The position numbers were made by a program, and so were the translations under genes. DNA of 64,000 nucleotides from Denitratisoma oestradiolicum. GTDB taxonomy: Bacteria; Pseudomonadota; Gammaproteobacteria; Burkholderiales; Rhodocyclaceae. The notes beneath the pieces are model-generated. The model ran no database searches and was not told the DNA's origin. It worked only from the letters and a program-made list of their open reading frames with translations. Where the stretch lies: assembly GCF_902813185.1 (NCBI RefSeq), contig NZ_LR778301.1:1550001-1614000 (forward strand), given 5' to 3'. Shown here one piece after another: positions 18,574 to 28,597 of the stretch (position 1 is its first letter; the number at the start of each line of letters is the position of its first letter).

Positions 18574-21306
18574 ATGGCACAAATGAGCGTTGCCCAATTT
18601 GCGACAGAACTTAAGATGCCGGCAGCCGTGCTGCTGGAACAACTGGGAAAGGCCGGAGTGGATAAGTCCGCTGCCAACGATCTCTTGTCCGAGCAGGACA
18701 AGACCCGGCTACTGGACTACCTGCGCCGCTCCCACGGGGAAACCGGGGCCAAGGCCAAGATCACCCTGACGCGCAAGCAGACCAGCGAGATCAAGGCCGC
18801 CGATGCCACTGGCAGGGCACGTACCATTCAGGTCGAGGTGCGCAAGAAGCGGGTGCTGGTGAAGCGGGATGTGGCAGAGACAAGCTCCACCGATGAGTTG
18901 CCGGTGCCGGCGGACGAGGTGCCTGTCGAACCAGTGGCCGAGACGGTGCAGCCTCCGGTGGTCGAGATTCCTCCCGAGGTTCCTGAAGTCGCCGTGGTGC
19001 CGGAAGAGGAGCCTGTACCCGAGCCAGAACCGGAATTGCCTGTTGTCCCGGAAGCGCCGGTCGTCGAGCCGGTGAAAGCTGCCGCGCCGGTGCGAATCTC
19101 GGTGATCAATGATGAGCAGCGGGCCATCCGGGCTGCGGAGGCCAAGCGGCATGCCCAGCTCTCGGCCATTCAGGCGGCCGAATTGAAAGAAAAGCAGGCT
19201 AGGGAGGCCCGAGTACGGGCCGAGGCCGAAAAGCGTCAGGCGGAACTGGTCAGGAAGGCTGCCGAGCCGCCCCGCGCTGCTGCGGCGCCGGCCGAGGCCG
19301 GCGTATCCGGCACTCTGCACAAGCCGGTGGCCAAGCCTGCCGGTGAAAAGAAACCGGAAAAGAAGGCCAAGGAACAGCCTGCATCGACCTGGAAGGATGA
19401 TGCCGCCAAACGGCGTGGCGGACTCAAGACCCGCGGCGATACCGGCGGTGGCGCCGGTGGCTGGCGTGGCGGGCCCCGGGGCCGCCAGGGTGGTCGTCAT
19501 GGACATGGCGATCAGTCGATGCCTGCTCAGCAGGTGGAAGCTATCGTTCGTGATGTCCATGTGCCGGAAACCATCAGCGTGGCCGATCTGGCCCACAAGA
19601 TGTCGGTCAAGGCCACCGAGGTCATCAAGGCCCTGATGAAAATGGGCATGATGGTGACCATCAACCAGCAACTGGACCAGGAAACCGCCATGATTCTGGT
19701 GGAGGAATTGGGCCACAAGGCCTTTGCCGCCAAGCTGGACGATCCGGATGCCTTCCTCGACGAGGATCACGATGAAGAGCACAGGGATGCCGAGCTGCTG
19801 CCCCGTGCCCCCGTGGTGACCGTGATGGGTCACGTGGACCACGGCAAGACTTCTCTGCTCGACTATATCCGTCGCGCCAAGGTGGCGGCGGGCGAGGCGG
19901 GCGGTATCACTCAGCATATCGGCGCTTACCACGTGGAAACCGAGCGAGGCATGATCACCTTCCTCGATACGCCGGGCCACGAGGCCTTTACCGCCATGCG
20001 TGCCCGGGGTGCCAAGGCTACCGACCTGGTGATTCTGGTGGTGGCGGCCGATGATGGCGTGATGCCCCAGACCAAGGAAGCCATTCACCATGCCAAGGCC
20101 GCCAATGTGCCCTTGGTGGTGGCGGTGAACAAGATCGACAAGCCCGGTGCCAATCCCGACCGGGTCAAGCAGGAGCTGGTGGCCGAAGGCGTGGTGCCCG
20201 AGGAGTACGGCGGCGATTCCCCCTTTGTAATGGTGTCGGCCAAGACCGGCCAGGGTATCGATGAACTGCTGGAAAACGTGCTGCTCCAGGCCGACGTGCT
20301 GGAACTGAAGGCAGCCAAGGATGCGCCGGCCAAGGGCCTGGTGATCGAGGCCCGGCTGGACAAGGGCAAGGGGCCGGTAGCCACGGTGCTGGTGCAGTCC
20401 GGCACTCTGCGCCAGGGCGACGTGCTGCTGGCGGGCCAGGTCTATGGCCGGGTTCGCGCCATGCTGGACGAGAACGGCAAGCCCATCAAGGAGGCGGGGC
20501 CTTCCATCCCGGTGGAAATCCAGGGCCTTTCCGATGTGCCCGCCGCTGGCGACGAGACCATGGGTCTGGCCGACGAACGCAAGGCTCGGGAGATCGCCCT
20601 GTTCCGTCAGGGCAAGTTCCGCGACGTGCGACTGGCCAAGCAGCAGGCCGCCAAGCTGGAGTCCATGTTTGATCAGATGGGCGAGGGGGAGGTGAAGTCC
20701 CTGGCCCTGATCGTCAAGGCCGACGTGCAGGGCTCCCAGGAGGCTCTGGTCCATGCCCTGGTCAAGCTCTCCACCGACGAGGTCCGGGTCAACGTGATCC
20801 ATGGTGCTGTGGGCGGCATCAGCGAGTCCGACGTGAATCTGGCCTCGGCTTCCAAGGCGGTCATCATCGGCTTCAATACCCGTGCCGATGCAGGCGCACG
20901 CAAGGCAGCCGAAGCCTTCGGGGTGGATATCCGCTACTACAACATCATCTACGATGCCGTGGATGAGGTGAAGGCAGCCATGTCCGGGATGCTCTCACCG
21001 GAGAAGAAGGAAAATATTATCGGCATGGTGGAAATTCGCCAGGTGTTCCGCATTCCCAAGGTGGGCGCGGTAGCCGGTTGTATGGTGACCTCCGGGGTGG
21101 TGCGGCGCAATGCCCATATCCGCCTGCTGCGCAACAACGTGGTGGTGCATAGCGGTGAGCTGGACTCCCTGAAGCGCTTCAAGGACGATGCCAAGGAAGT
21201 TCGGGAAGGTTTCGAGTGCGGTCTGTCCCTCAAGAACTTCTCGGACATCAATGAAGGTGACCAACTGGAAGTGTTTGAAATCCAGGAAGTCGCCAGGACT
21301 CTGTAA
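18574..21306 (+). CDS. infB: Translation initiation factor IF-2
   Basis: A GTPase that places initiator tRNA on the 30S subunit, 910 residues. IF2_N domain at the N-terminus ([20 protein letters not shown]); a long charged, Ala/Pro/Glu-rich linker (about 90-300) with a Gly/Arg-rich patch; a second IF2_N-like domain at about 330-385. The G domain starts near residue 419 with GHVDHGKTS, then DTPGHEAF and NKIDKP; domains II-IV follow. The long linker is common in beta/gammaproteobacterial IF2. Confidence 0.98.
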   Translation: MAQMSVAQFATELKMPAAVLLEQLGKAGVDKSAANDLLSEQDKTRLLDYLRRSHGETGAKAKITLTRKQTSEIKAADATGRARTIQVEVRKKRVLVKRDVAETSSTDELPVPADEVPVEPVAETVQPPVVEIPPEVPEVAVVPEEEPVPEPEPELPVVPEAPVVEPVKAAAPVRISVINDEQRAIRAAEAKRHAQLSAIQAAELKEKQAREARVRAEAEKRQAELVRKAAEPPRAAAAPAEAGVSGTLHKPVAKPAGEKKPEKKAKEQPASTWKDDAAKRRGGLKTRGDTGGGAGGWRGGPRGRQGGRHGHGDQSMPAQQVEAIVRDVHVPETISVADLAHKMSVKATEVIKALMKMGMMVTINQQLDQETAMILVEELGHKAFAAKLDDPDAFLDEDHDEEHRDAELLPRAPVVTVMGHVDHGKTSLLDYIRRAKVAAGEAGGITQHIGAYHVETERGMITFLDTPGHEAFTAMRARGAKATDLVILVVAADDGVMPQTKEAIHHAKAANVPLVVAVNKIDKPGANPDRVKQELVAEGVVPEEYGGDSPFVMVSAKTGQGIDELLENVLLQADVLELKAAKDAPAKGLVIEARLDKGKGPVATVLVQSGTLRQGDVLLAGQVYGRVRAMLDENGKPIKEAGPSIPVEIQGLSDVPAAGDETMGLADERKAREIALFRQGKFRDVRLAKQQAAKLESMFDQMGEGEVKSLALIVKADVQGSQEALVHALVKLSTDEVRVNVIHGAVGGISESDVNLASASKAVIIGFNTRADAGARKAAEAFGVDIRYYNIIYDAVDEVKAAMSGMLSPEKKENIIGMVEIRQVFRIPKVGAVAGCMVTSGVVRRNAHIRLLRNNVVVHSGELDSLKRFKDDAKEVREGFECGLSLKNFSDINEGDQLEVFEIQEVARTL

Positions 21307-21316
21307 AGTTCCGCCC

Positions 21317-21685
21317 ATGCCCAGCCAACGAGGTTTTTCCCGGGCCGACCGGGTCGTCGAGCAGATCCGCCGCGAGTTGGCGGATCTGATCCGGCTGGAA
21401 CTCAAGGATCCCCGAGTCAGCCTGGTGACCCTCACCGATGTGGAGATCACGCCCGACTACGCCCACGCCAAGGTGTTCTACACCACCCTGGCGGGGCCAG
21501 ATCAGCGGGCGGAGATCGACCGGGGCCTGAAGCGCAGCGCCGGTTTCCTGCGCCGCGAGTTGGGGCGGCGGGTGCGTATCCACCATACGCCGGAACTGCA
21601 TTTCGTCTATGACAACTCGGTCGAGCGGGGCACCCAGCTTTCGCAACTGATCGACGCGGCAGTCGAGTCGGACAAACCCCAGTGA
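21317..21685 (+). CDS. rbfA: Ribosome-binding factor A
   Basis: A cold-shock 30S maturation factor with a single KH-like domain, 122 residues. Features are GFSRADRVVEQIRRELADLI, LEDPRV-like LKDPRVSLVTLTDVEIT and the C-terminal RRVRIHHTPELHFVYDNS. The ATG at 21317 is chosen from the family N-terminus; the frame is open upstream inside infB. It overlaps the truB GTG start. Confidence 0.97.
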   Translation: MPSQRGFSRADRVVEQIRRELADLIRLELKDPRVSLVTLTDVEITPDYAHAKVFYTTLAGPDQRAEIDRGLKRSAGFLRRELGRRVRIHHTPELHFVYDNSVERGTQLSQLIDAAVESDKPQ

Positions 21686-22608
21686 GTGCGCCCCGCCGTG
21701 CACCGCGCCGTCCAGTGGATGGCGTGCTGCTGCTCGACAAGCCCACCGGCCTGACTTCCAACGCCGCCCTGCAAAAGGCTCGCTGGCTGCTCAACGCCGC
21801 CAAGGCCGGGCACACCGGTACCCTCGATCCCCTGGCTACGGGCCTCCTGCCCCTGTGCTTCGGCGAGGCCACCAAATTCGCTGGTGAACTTCTGGACGCG
21901 GACAAGGCCTATCGGGCCACCATCCGCCTGGGCGTCACCACCGATACCGCGGATGCCGAGGGCCATGTGCTGGAGACCCGGCCGGTGGAGGTGGATCAGG
22001 CTCGGCTGGAAGCCGTCCTGGCGAGTTTTCGGGGGGGGATCGAGCAGATTCCTCCCATGCACTCGGCTCTGAAGCGGGACGGCAAGCCCCTCTATGAATA
22101 TGCCCGACAGGGCATCGAACTGGAGCGCAAGCCGCGCCGGATCACCATTCATGCCCTTGAACTGCTGTCCCTGGAGGGGGAACTGGCGGTAATCGATGTG
22201 GCTTGCAGCAAGGGAACCTATGTGCGCACCCTGGCGGCGGACATCGGCGCCCTGCTGGGTTGTGGTGCCCATCTGGCGGCCCTGCGCCGCACCCGCATCG
22301 GCGGCCTGCGGGTCGAGGACGCGGTGGCCCTGGACGTCTTCGAGGCCTTGACTCTGGAAGCGCGGGACCGTTGTCTGGCGCCCCCCGATACCCTATTGGC
22401 CGAACTGCCGGTGGCAACATTGAATGCGGCGGAAACCGAGCGGGTGCTTCATGGGCAGGGTGTGCGCTGGGAAGGTCGCTCGGGGGATCGCTGGCGCTAC
22501 TATGGGATCAATGGTGCCTTTCTTGGCCTGGGGGAACTCTCCACCGATGGCTGGCTGAATCCCCGCCGCCTGATCGCCTCACGTCCTGAAATCTCCGGAA
22601 GTATTTGA
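21682..22608 (+). CDS. truB: tRNA pseudouridine-55 synthase
   Basis: Makes the universal pseudouridine 55 in the tRNA T-loop; 308 residues. Catalytic Asp in GHTGTLDPLATGLLPLC; preceding motif GVLLLDKPTGLTSN. The RXP-like ACSKGTYVRTLAADIG and a PUA-like C-terminal part are visible. It starts with GTG at 21682, overlapping the rbfA TGA, so translation is coupled. Confidence 0.97.
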   Translation: MSAPRRAPRRPVDGVLLLDKPTGLTSNAALQKARWLLNAAKAGHTGTLDPLATGLLPLCFGEATKFAGELLDADKAYRATIRLGVTTDTADAEGHVLETRPVEVDQARLEAVLASFRGGIEQIPPMHSALKRDGKPLYEYARQGIELERKPRRITIHALELLSLEGELAVIDVACSKGTYVRTLAADIGALLGCGAHLAALRRTRIGGLRVEDAVALDVFEALTLEARDRCLAPPDTLLAELPVATLNAAETERVLHGQGVRWEGRSGDRWRYYGINGAFLGLGELSTDGWLNPRRLIASRPEISGSI

Positions 22609-22611
22609 TTC

Positions 22612-22640
22612 TTGCGGCCAGCCGGGGTCATCGTTATAAT
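22612..22640 (+). promoter_or_regulatory. Predicted sigma-70 promoter for rpsO(-pnp)
   Basis: TTGCGG at 22612-22617 and a perfect TATAAT at 22635-22640 with the ideal 17-bp spacing. It lies about 100 bp before rpsO, directly after truB, as expected for an independent rpsO promoter. Confidence 0.8.
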
Positions 22641-22737
22641 CCGCGCCTTCCTTCGATGGTCGGGGGAAGGCAGAATGCAGGGCTCTATCAAACCGGGGCG
22701 GCATTCTTTGATCAACAGCGTTTGAGAGATAACACAC

Positions 22738-23007
22738 ATGGCTATCACCACTCCCGCCAAGGCCCAGATCGTGGCCGACTACCAGCGTGCCCAGGGCGAC
22801 ACGGGTTCCCCCGAAGTTCAGGTGGCCCTGCTGACCGCCCGCATCAACGATCTGACCGGTCACTTCAAGGAGCACACCAAGGATCACCATTCCCGCCGTG
22901 GCCTGCTCAAGATGGTCAGCCAGCGCCGCAAGATGCTGGACTACCTGAAGCGCAAGAACGCCGACAGCTATCGTGCGCTGATCGAGCGTCTCGGCCTGCG
23001 CAAGTAA
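22738..23007 (+). CDS. rpsO: 30S ribosomal protein S15
   Basis: Primary 16S rRNA-binding protein of the 30S platform, 89 residues. Sequence hallmarks are [20 protein letters not shown] and [21 protein letters not shown]. It is followed by a terminator-like hairpin and pnp, the conserved rpsO-pnp order in which S15 and PNPase mRNAs are controlled post-transcriptionally in enterobacteria. Its roughly 100-nt leader could carry an S15 autoregulatory site, but I did not fold it. Confidence 0.98.
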   Translation: MAITTPAKAQIVADYQRAQGDTGSPEVQVALLTARINDLTGHFKEHTKDHHSRRGLLKMVSQRRKMLDYLKRKNADSYRALIERLGLRK

Positions 23008-23039
23008 GCAGCACCGATGCCCACGGGGGCAGATTGACG

Positions 23040-23074
23040 AGCCGGCTCGGCCATCTGGTCGGGCCGGCTTTTTT
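23040..23074 (+). terminator. Intrinsic terminator-like hairpin between rpsO and pnp
   Basis: AGCCGGC and GCCGGCT arms with a GC-rich inner part, followed by TTTTTT. In rpsO-pnp operons a leaky terminator and RNase III site lie at this position; which applies here is not known. Confidence 0.75.
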
Positions 23075-23138
23075 ATTGTTGTTGATGTTGTGATGCATGG
23101 CGCGAATGGTCGCGCCTGTTGAGATGAAAGGAAGAACA

Positions 23139-25250
23139 GTGCTGACTGCGATCAAGAAGAGTTTTAGTTACGGCGCCCATACCGTCACCCTGGAGACCGG
23201 CGAAATCGCCCGTCAGGCCGGCGGTGCGGTGATGGTCAATATGGACGACACCGTGGTGTTGGCCTCCGTGGTGGGTGCGACGAAATCCAAGCCGGGCCAG
23301 GATTTCTTTCCCCTGACCGTCGATTATGTGGAAAAAACCTATGCGGCCGGCAAGATCCCCGGTGGCTTCTTCAAGCGCGAGGGGCGTCCCTCCGAGAAGG
23401 AGACCCTGACCTGCCGCCTGATCGACCGTCCGATTCGTCCCCTGTTCCCGGATGGTTTCTATAACGAGGTGCAGGTGGTCTGTACCGTCATGTCCTGCAA
23501 TCCCGAGGTGGACCCGGACATCCCCGCCATGATCGGCGCTTCCGCCGCCCTGGCGATTTCCGGCCTGCCCTTCAATGGTCCCATCGGCGCTGCCCGTGTG
23601 GGCTACATCGATGGCCAGTACGTGCTGTGCCCCACCAAGACCCAACTGGCCAGCGCCCAACTCGACCTGGTGGTGGCCGGTACCGCCGCCGCCGTGTTGA
23701 TGGTGGAATCCGAAGCCAAGCAGCTTTCCGAGGATGTGATGCTGGGCGCCGTGGTCTTCGGCCATGAGCAGATGCAGGCCGCCATCAATGCCATCAACGA
23801 ACTGGTGGAACAGGCCGGCAAGCCCGAGTGGGACTGGCAGCCGGCCGCCAAGGACGAGGCCCTGATCGCCCGCATCAATGAGTTGGCCGAAGCCGATATG
23901 CGCGAAGCCTATCGCATCACCAGCAAGCAGGCCCGCACCCAGAAGACCCGCGAGATCGCCGCCAAGGTGACCGCAGCCCTGTGTGTTGAAGGTGGTCCTG
24001 ATGCCAACACCGTCGGCAACCTGCTGTTCGAACTGGAGGCCCACATCGTGCGCAGCCAGATCCTCAACGGCGAGCCCCGCATCGACGGCCGTGACACCCG
24101 TACCGTGCGTCCCATCGCCATCCGCTCCGGCGTGCTGCCCCGTACCCATGGCTCCTCCCTGTTCACCCGGGGCGAGACCCAGGCCCTGGTGGTCGCCACC
24201 CTGGGTACCGGCCGTGACGAGCAGATCATCGATGCCTTGCAGGGCGAGTACCGGGAGCGCTTCATGCTCCACTACAACATGCCTCCCTATGCCACCGGCG
24301 AGTGCGGCCGCGTTGGCTCTCCCAAGCGTCGCGAGATCGGCCACGGCCGCCTGGCCAAGCGTGCCCTCGTCGCCGTGCTGCCCAGCGCCGAGGAATTCGC
24401 CTACTCCATGCGCGTGGTTTCCGAGATCACCGAGTCCAACGGTTCCTCCTCCATGGCTTCCGTCTGCGGCGGCTCCCTGGCCCTGATGGACGCTGGTGTG
24501 CCCCTCAAGGCCCATGTGGCCGGCATCGCCATGGGCCTGATCAAGGACGGCAACCGTTTCGCGGTGCTGACCGACATCCTCGGTGACGAGGATCATCTGG
24601 GTGACATGGACTTCAAGGTGGCCGGTACCGAAAACGGCATCACCGCCTTGCAGATGGACATCAAGATTCAGGGCATTACCAAGGAAATCATGCAAGTGGC
24701 CCTGGCCCAGGCCAAGGAGGCTCGTCTGCATATCCTGACGCAGATGCAGCAGTCCATGTCCGGCGCCCGGGAGGATGTCTCTGCCTATGCGCCCCGCATG
24801 ATCACCATGAAGATCAACCCGGAGAAGATCCGCGACGTGATCGGCAAGGGCGGCGCCACCATTCGCGGCCTGACCGAGGAAACCGGCTGCGTCATCGACA
24901 TCCAGGACGACGGCAGCATCACGATTTCCTCCGTCAATGCCGACGCGGCCCAGGTGGCCAAGAAGCGCATCGAGGACATCACCGCGGAAGTGGAAGTGGG
25001 CAAGGTGTACGAAGGCACCGTGCTGCGCCTGCTGGACTTCGGCGCCATCGTCCAAGTGCTGCCCGGCAAGGACGGCCTGCTGCACATTTCCCAGATCGCC
25101 AACGAGCGGGTCAATGCCGTGGCCGACTACCTCAAGGAAGGCCAGGTGGTGAAGGTCAAAGTCATTGAGACCGATGACAAGGGCCGGGTCCGCTTGTCCA
25201 TGAAGGCGGTGGGTTCCGAAACGGCGCCGGCGGCCGAAGCTGCCCAGTAA
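23139..25250 (+). CDS. pnp: Polyribonucleotide nucleotidyltransferase (PNPase)
   Basis: A phosphorolytic 3'-5' exoribonuclease and degradosome component of 703 residues. Two RNase PH cores are separated by an all-alpha linker, with KH ([21 protein letters not shown]) and S1 ([23 protein letters not shown]) domains at the C-terminus. The start is GTG at 23139 with AAAGGAAG upstream, giving the normal N-terminus (M)[11 protein letters not shown]; the frame is open 14 codons further up. Terminator downstream at 25274. Confidence 0.97.
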   Translation: MLTAIKKSFSYGAHTVTLETGEIARQAGGAVMVNMDDTVVLASVVGATKSKPGQDFFPLTVDYVEKTYAAGKIPGGFFKREGRPSEKETLTCRLIDRPIRPLFPDGFYNEVQVVCTVMSCNPEVDPDIPAMIGASAALAISGLPFNGPIGAARVGYIDGQYVLCPTKTQLASAQLDLVVAGTAAAVLMVESEAKQLSEDVMLGAVVFGHEQMQAAINAINELVEQAGKPEWDWQPAAKDEALIARINELAEADMREAYRITSKQARTQKTREIAAKVTAALCVEGGPDANTVGNLLFELEAHIVRSQILNGEPRIDGRDTRTVRPIAIRSGVLPRTHGSSLFTRGETQALVVATLGTGRDEQIIDALQGEYRERFMLHYNMPPYATGECGRVGSPKRREIGHGRLAKRALVAVLPSAEEFAYSMRVVSEITESNGSSSMASVCGGSLALMDAGVPLKAHVAGIAMGLIKDGNRFAVLTDILGDEDHLGDMDFKVAGTENGITALQMDIKIQGITKEIMQVALAQAKEARLHILTQMQQSMSGAREDVSAYAPRMITMKINPEKIRDVIGKGGATIRGLTEETGCVIDIQDDGSITISSVNADAAQVAKKRIEDITAEVEVGKVYEGTVLRLLDFGAIVQVLPGKDGLLHISQIANERVNAVADYLKEGQVVKVKVIETDDKGRVRLSMKAVGSETAPAAEAAQ

Positions 25251-25273
25251 GGCAGGGCGTTTCACTCCTGAGC

Positions 25274-25302
25274 AAAAAAGGACGCTCATGGCGTCCTTTT
25301 TT
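25274..25302 (+). terminator. Intrinsic terminator of pnp
   Basis: AAAAAAGGACGC, short loop, GCGTCCTTTTTT. The arms are flanked by A and T runs, so it could also work on the other strand. Confidence 0.85.
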
Positions 25303-25330
25303 GTGCACTGTTGGCGTTCGCCCCGGCGGG

Positions 25331-25370
25331 CCCCAATAAAAAAGCGCCCGAAGGCGCTTTTTTATTGGGG
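25331..25370 (-). terminator. Perfect 18-bp bidirectional terminator of dksA
   Basis: CCCCAATAAAAAAGCGCC, tetraloop CGAA and the exact complement GGCGCTTTTTTATTGGGG. It lies 21 bp after the dksA stop on the minus strand and about 30 bp after the pnp terminator. The symmetric A and T runs make it usable in both directions. Confidence 0.88.
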
Positions 25371-25391
25371 TCCTCGCTCGCCGTTCGCTTC

Positions 25392-25820
25392 TTACTTGGC
25401 GACCTGCTTTTCCCGGAGTTCCTCCAGGGTTTTGCAATCGATGCAGAGGGTCGCCGTGGGGCGGGCCTCCAGACGCTTGAGGCCGATCTCGACGCCGCAA
25501 CTGTCGCAATAGCCGTAATCGCCGTTCTCGATCAGTGCCAGGGACTCGTCGATCTTTTTGATCAGTTTCCGTTCCCGGTCCCGGTTGCGCAGTTCTAGGG
25601 CAATGTCGGATTCCTGGCTGGCCCGGTCATTGGGGTCGGCGAACACCGTGGCTTCATCCTGCATGGTGTGCACAGTGCGTTCGATATCGTCCTGCAGCTC
25701 CTCCTTCAGCGCTTTCAGAATCTCGCGGAAGTGACTGAGCTGCTTGGCGTTCATGTATTCCTCGCCCTTCTTTGCGGCGTAGGGAGGGAACTGTTTTTTG
25801 TGCAGCAAATCTTCGGCCAT
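25392..25820 (-). CDS. dksA: RNA polymerase-binding transcription factor DksA
   Basis: Secondary-channel regulator that works with ppGpp; 142 residues. The acidic coiled-coil tip residues are Asp62 and Asp65 (ADPNDRASQ). The zinc finger uses Cys105, Cys108, Cys126 and Cys129 ([25 protein letters not shown]). The ATG at 25820 gives a family-like N-terminus; the frame continues 22 codons upstream through the promoter. It has its own promoter (25858-25886) and terminator, so it is monocistronic. Confidence 0.97.
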   Translation of the reverse strand: MAEDLLHKKQFPPYAAKKGEEYMNAKQLSHFREILKALKEELQDDIERTVHTMQDEATVFADPNDRASQESDIALELRNRDRERKLIKKIDESLALIENGDYGYCDSCGVEIGLKRLEARPTATLCIDCKTLEELREKQVAK

Positions 25821-25857
25821 TGTCTGGGTCCGTTGGTGCTCGAAAAATGAAGGCGCC

Positions 25858-25886
25858 TTTATAAACGAATACCAGGCCCTTCGCAA
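25858..25886 (-). promoter_or_regulatory. Predicted sigma-70 promoter of dksA
   Basis: On the minus strand TTGCGA (25886-25881) and TATAAA (25863-25858) with exactly 17 bp between them, about 40 bp before the dksA ATG. Confidence 0.72.
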
Positions 25887-25922
25887 GGTGAAAATAGCCG
25901 CTCCGGCGAGCGGCCATCCGGT

Positions 25923-27548
25923 TCAGATTTGCTCGGCTTCCATCTCGATGGCGCCGCAGGGACATTCTGCCACGCACAGGCCGCAGCCCTTGCAGTAATC
26001 GTAGTTGAAACGGAAGCGTTGCCCTGGGCCAAGTTTGATCACCGCATTGTCGGGGCAGACGCCGTAGCAGTTGTCGCACTCGAAACAGTTGCCGCAGGAC
26101 AGGCAGCGGCGGGCCTCGAAAAGGGCGTTGTCCTCGGTGAGTCCTCCCTTCACTTCCTCGAAGTTGCTCTGGCGTCGGGCTGCATCGAGCGTGGGGCGTT
26201 CCTGGTGGGGAGCGTCGGTGTAATACCAGGTATTGATGTGATCGAAACTGGCCGGGGCATGTTTGGCCGGGGCGAGGTAGCGGGTGCCGTTCAGCCAGGC
26301 ATCGATGTGGCGCGCTGCCTTCTTGCCATGGCCCACGGCCACGGTGACGGTGCGCTCCGAGGGCACCATGTCGCCCCCGGCGAAGATGCCCGGATGGCCG
26401 GTCATCATGTCTTTGCTCACCTGCACCACCCCGTCCTTGATCTCCAGCCCCGGCACACCTTGCAGCAAGGAGAGGTCTACGTCCTGACCCAGGGCCAGCA
26501 CCAGGGAATCGGCCTCGATGGTTTCGAATTCGCCGGTAGGCTGGGGAAAGCCGCTGGCGTCCAGTTCCATCCTTTCCACCGTCAATGAGCCTTCGTCGGC
26601 TCGCTTGATGGTGGACAGCCACTTGATCATCACGCCTTCCTGCAAGGCTTCCTCCACCTCGAAGTCGTGGGCCGGCATGCGGTCCCGGGTGCGGCGATAG
26701 ACGATGATGGCCTCGGTGGCGCCCAGGCGCCGGGCGGTGCGGGCGGCATCGATGGCGGTGTTGCCGCCGCCATAGACCACCACCTTGCGGCCCAGCAGGG
26801 GCTTTTCGCCCCCTTCCATGGAGCGTAGCAGGGATACGGCGTCCATGATCCGGGCCGCATCGCCGGCCGGGATGAAGGCCCGCTTGCCGATATGGGCGCC
26901 CACGGCGAGGAAAGCGGCATCGAAGGCGCCCGTCTCCATGCTGTCGGTGATGCGCTCGACCTTGGTGCCGAGACGGAGCGCCACGCCCAGGTCCAGGATG
27001 CGCTGAACCTCGGCTTCCAGCACTTCACGGGGCAGGCGGTACTTGGGAATGCCAAAGCGCATCATGCCGCCCGCCAGGGGGCCGGCCTCGTGAATCTCCA
27101 CCTGATGGCCCATCCGAGCCAGGTGATAGGCCGCCGATAGGCCCGAGGGGCCGGCGCCCACCACCAGCACCCGCTTGCCGCTCTGGCGGGCGGGTTTGGC
27201 GAAGGCCCAGCCCTGTTTGATGGCCTCGTCGCCGAGGAAGCGCTCCACGGCGTTGATGCCCACCGCTTCATCCAGCTTGCCCCGGTTGCAGGCGCCCTGG
27301 CAGGGGTGGTAGCAGACCCGGCCCATGATGGCGGGCAGGGGGTTGTCTTCGCTGAGTACACGCCAGGCCGCTTCGTAATCGCCGCTTTCGGCATGGAACA
27401 GCCAAGCCTGGATATTCTCGCCCGCCGGGCAGGCGGCATTGCAGGGGGGCAAGCGATCCACGTAGACCGGCCGGGAGGTGCGCCATGAACCGGTATGGTT
27501 GGCCAGGCTGGAGCCGACGTCGAGAGTGATGGCAAAGGGCTTATCCAT
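25923..27548 (-). CDS. NAD(P)-dependent FAD/Fe-S oxidoreductase subunit of a 2-oxoacid:acceptor oxidoreductase
   Basis: A 541-residue glutamate-synthase-small-subunit-like protein. An N-terminal Cys-rich Fe-S region (PPCNAACPAGENIQ; CYHPCQGACNRG) is followed by an FAD site (VLVVGAGPSGLSAAYHLARMG), an NAD(P) site (VVVYGGGNTAIDAARTARRLG) and GIFAGGDMVPSE. A C-terminal ferredoxin-like tail holds two further Cys clusters (CLSCGNCFECDNCYGVCPD and YCKGCGLCVAECPCGAIEM). It would pass electrons from the oxidoreductase to NAD(P)+. Last gene of the four-gene operon, 39 bp after the beta gene. The ATG at 27548 is preferred over an in-frame TTG at 27575. It resembles the flavin subunit of phenylglyoxylate:NAD oxidoreductase (PadH type). 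Confidence 0.87.
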   Translation of the reverse strand: MDKPFAITLDVGSSLANHTGSWRTSRPVYVDRLPPCNAACPAGENIQAWLFHAESGDYEAAWRVLSEDNPLPAIMGRVCYHPCQGACNRGKLDEAVGINAVERFLGDEAIKQGWAFAKPARQSGKRVLVVGAGPSGLSAAYHLARMGHQVEIHEAGPLAGGMMRFGIPKYRLPREVLEAEVQRILDLGVALRLGTKVERITDSMETGAFDAAFLAVGAHIGKRAFIPAGDAARIMDAVSLLRSMEGGEKPLLGRKVVVYGGGNTAIDAARTARRLGATEAIIVYRRTRDRMPAHDFEVEEALQEGVMIKWLSTIKRADEGSLTVERMELDASGFPQPTGEFETIEADSLVLALGQDVDLSLLQGVPGLEIKDGVVQVSKDMMTGHPGIFAGGDMVPSERTVTVAVGHGKKAARHIDAWLNGTRYLAPAKHAPASFDHINTWYYTDAPHQERPTLDAARRQSNFEEVKGGLTEDNALFEARRCLSCGNCFECDNCYGVCPDNAVIKLGPGQRFRFNYDYCKGCGLCVAECPCGAIEMEAEQI

Positions 27549-27587
27549 GGCGAAACTCTCTGGAGCGGGTTGCAATCGCAGGCGCTT

Positions 27588-28586
27588 TCATTGGACTTCC
27601 TCGGTCAGCCGGTAGCGGCGGATATTGCGGTCGGCCAGGGCTTGCAGGCGAGCGATGACCTCGGTGCGCGGTTGGGGAGAGAACAGATGGGCATAGCGTT
27701 TCTGGGGGCGCAGATAGTCTTCCACCGGCAGGGGCTTGCGGATATTGAGGGAAGCGATGATCTCTCCACCCTCCGCCTCGAACACCGGGAACAGTCCGGT
27801 TTCCTTTGCCAGCCGTGCGATGCGGATGGTGTCGTGGGAGGCAGTGCCCCAGCCCAGGGGGCAGGGCACCAGGATGTGGATATAACGAGCGCCGCGGATT
27901 TCCATGGCTCGGCGCACCTTGGTTTCCAGGTCTCGCAGGTCGGCCACGGTGGCGGTGGCCACATAGGGAATCTCGTGAGCCATGGCGATGGCCGGCACGA
28001 ACTTGCCTTGGCCGAAGACATTGCCCGGTTCCATACCCATGGCTGCAGTGGTGGAGGTGCGGGCCGCAGGTGGCGTGGCGGAGGAGCGTTGTACGCCGGT
28101 GTTCATGTAGCCCTGGTTGTCGTAACAGATATAGAGCACGTCGTCGTTGCGCTCGAACATGCCCGACAGGCAGCCAAAGCCGATGTCCGTGGTGCCTCCG
28201 TCACCGCCCTGGGCCACCACTCGCACTGCCTTGCCCTTTGCCTTCATGGCGGCGGCGATGCCGGTGGCTACGGCGGCGGTGTTGCCGAACAGGGAATGGA
28301 TCCAGGGCATCTGCCAGGAGGTTTCCGGGTAGGGCGTGGAAAAGACTTCCAGGCAGCCCGTGGCGTTGGCGGCCACCATCTGCCCCGAGGTGGCCTCCAT
28401 GGCGGCATCAATGGCATAGCGGGCGCCCAAAGCTTCACCGCAGCCCTGGCAGGCCCGGTGGCCGGAATTGATGGAATTGAAGCGCTTGTCGCTGGACTGG
28501 ACGCTACGCTGCCCGAGTTCCAGCAGGCGGTTGCCGACGGTGAAGGTGCCGGTCTGGTAGAACTTGACGGGTTGGAATGCCACCAC
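27588..28586 (-). CDS. 2-oxoacid:acceptor oxidoreductase, beta (TPP-binding) subunit
   Basis: A 332-residue thiamine diphosphate-binding subunit. CQGCGEALGARYAID holds likely cluster or active-site cysteines, and the TPP/Mg motif spans GDGGTTDIGFGCLSGM to DNQGYMNTG. It decarboxylates the 2-oxoacid together with the alpha subunit. It starts with GTG at 28586 (a second GTG is adjacent) behind AAGAAGGAG, 11 bp after the alpha stop. Similar to PorB/PadI. The substrate could be pyruvate, 2-oxoglutarate or an aryl-2-oxoacid; sequence reading does not decide. Confidence 0.87.
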   Translation of the reverse strand: MVAFQPVKFYQTGTFTVGNRLLELGQRSVQSSDKRFNSINSGHRACQGCGEALGARYAIDAAMEATSGQMVAANATGCLEVFSTPYPETSWQMPWIHSLFGNTAAVATGIAAAMKAKGKAVRVVAQGGDGGTTDIGFGCLSGMFERNDDVLYICYDNQGYMNTGVQRSSATPPAARTSTTAAMGMEPGNVFGQGKFVPAIAMAHEIPYVATATVADLRDLETKVRRAMEIRGARYIHILVPCPLGWGTASHDTIRIARLAKETGLFPVFEAEGGEIIASLNIRKPLPVEDYLRPQKRYAHLFSPQPRTEVIARLQALADRNIRRYRLTEEVQ

Positions 28587-28597
28587 AGTTCTCCTTC

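Noticed and set aside
23073..25289. A 738-codon open frame antisense to pnp
   Set aside because: Runs opposite a certain gene with strong codon bias; the translation is a His/Gly/Ala-rich shadow with no recognisable domain.
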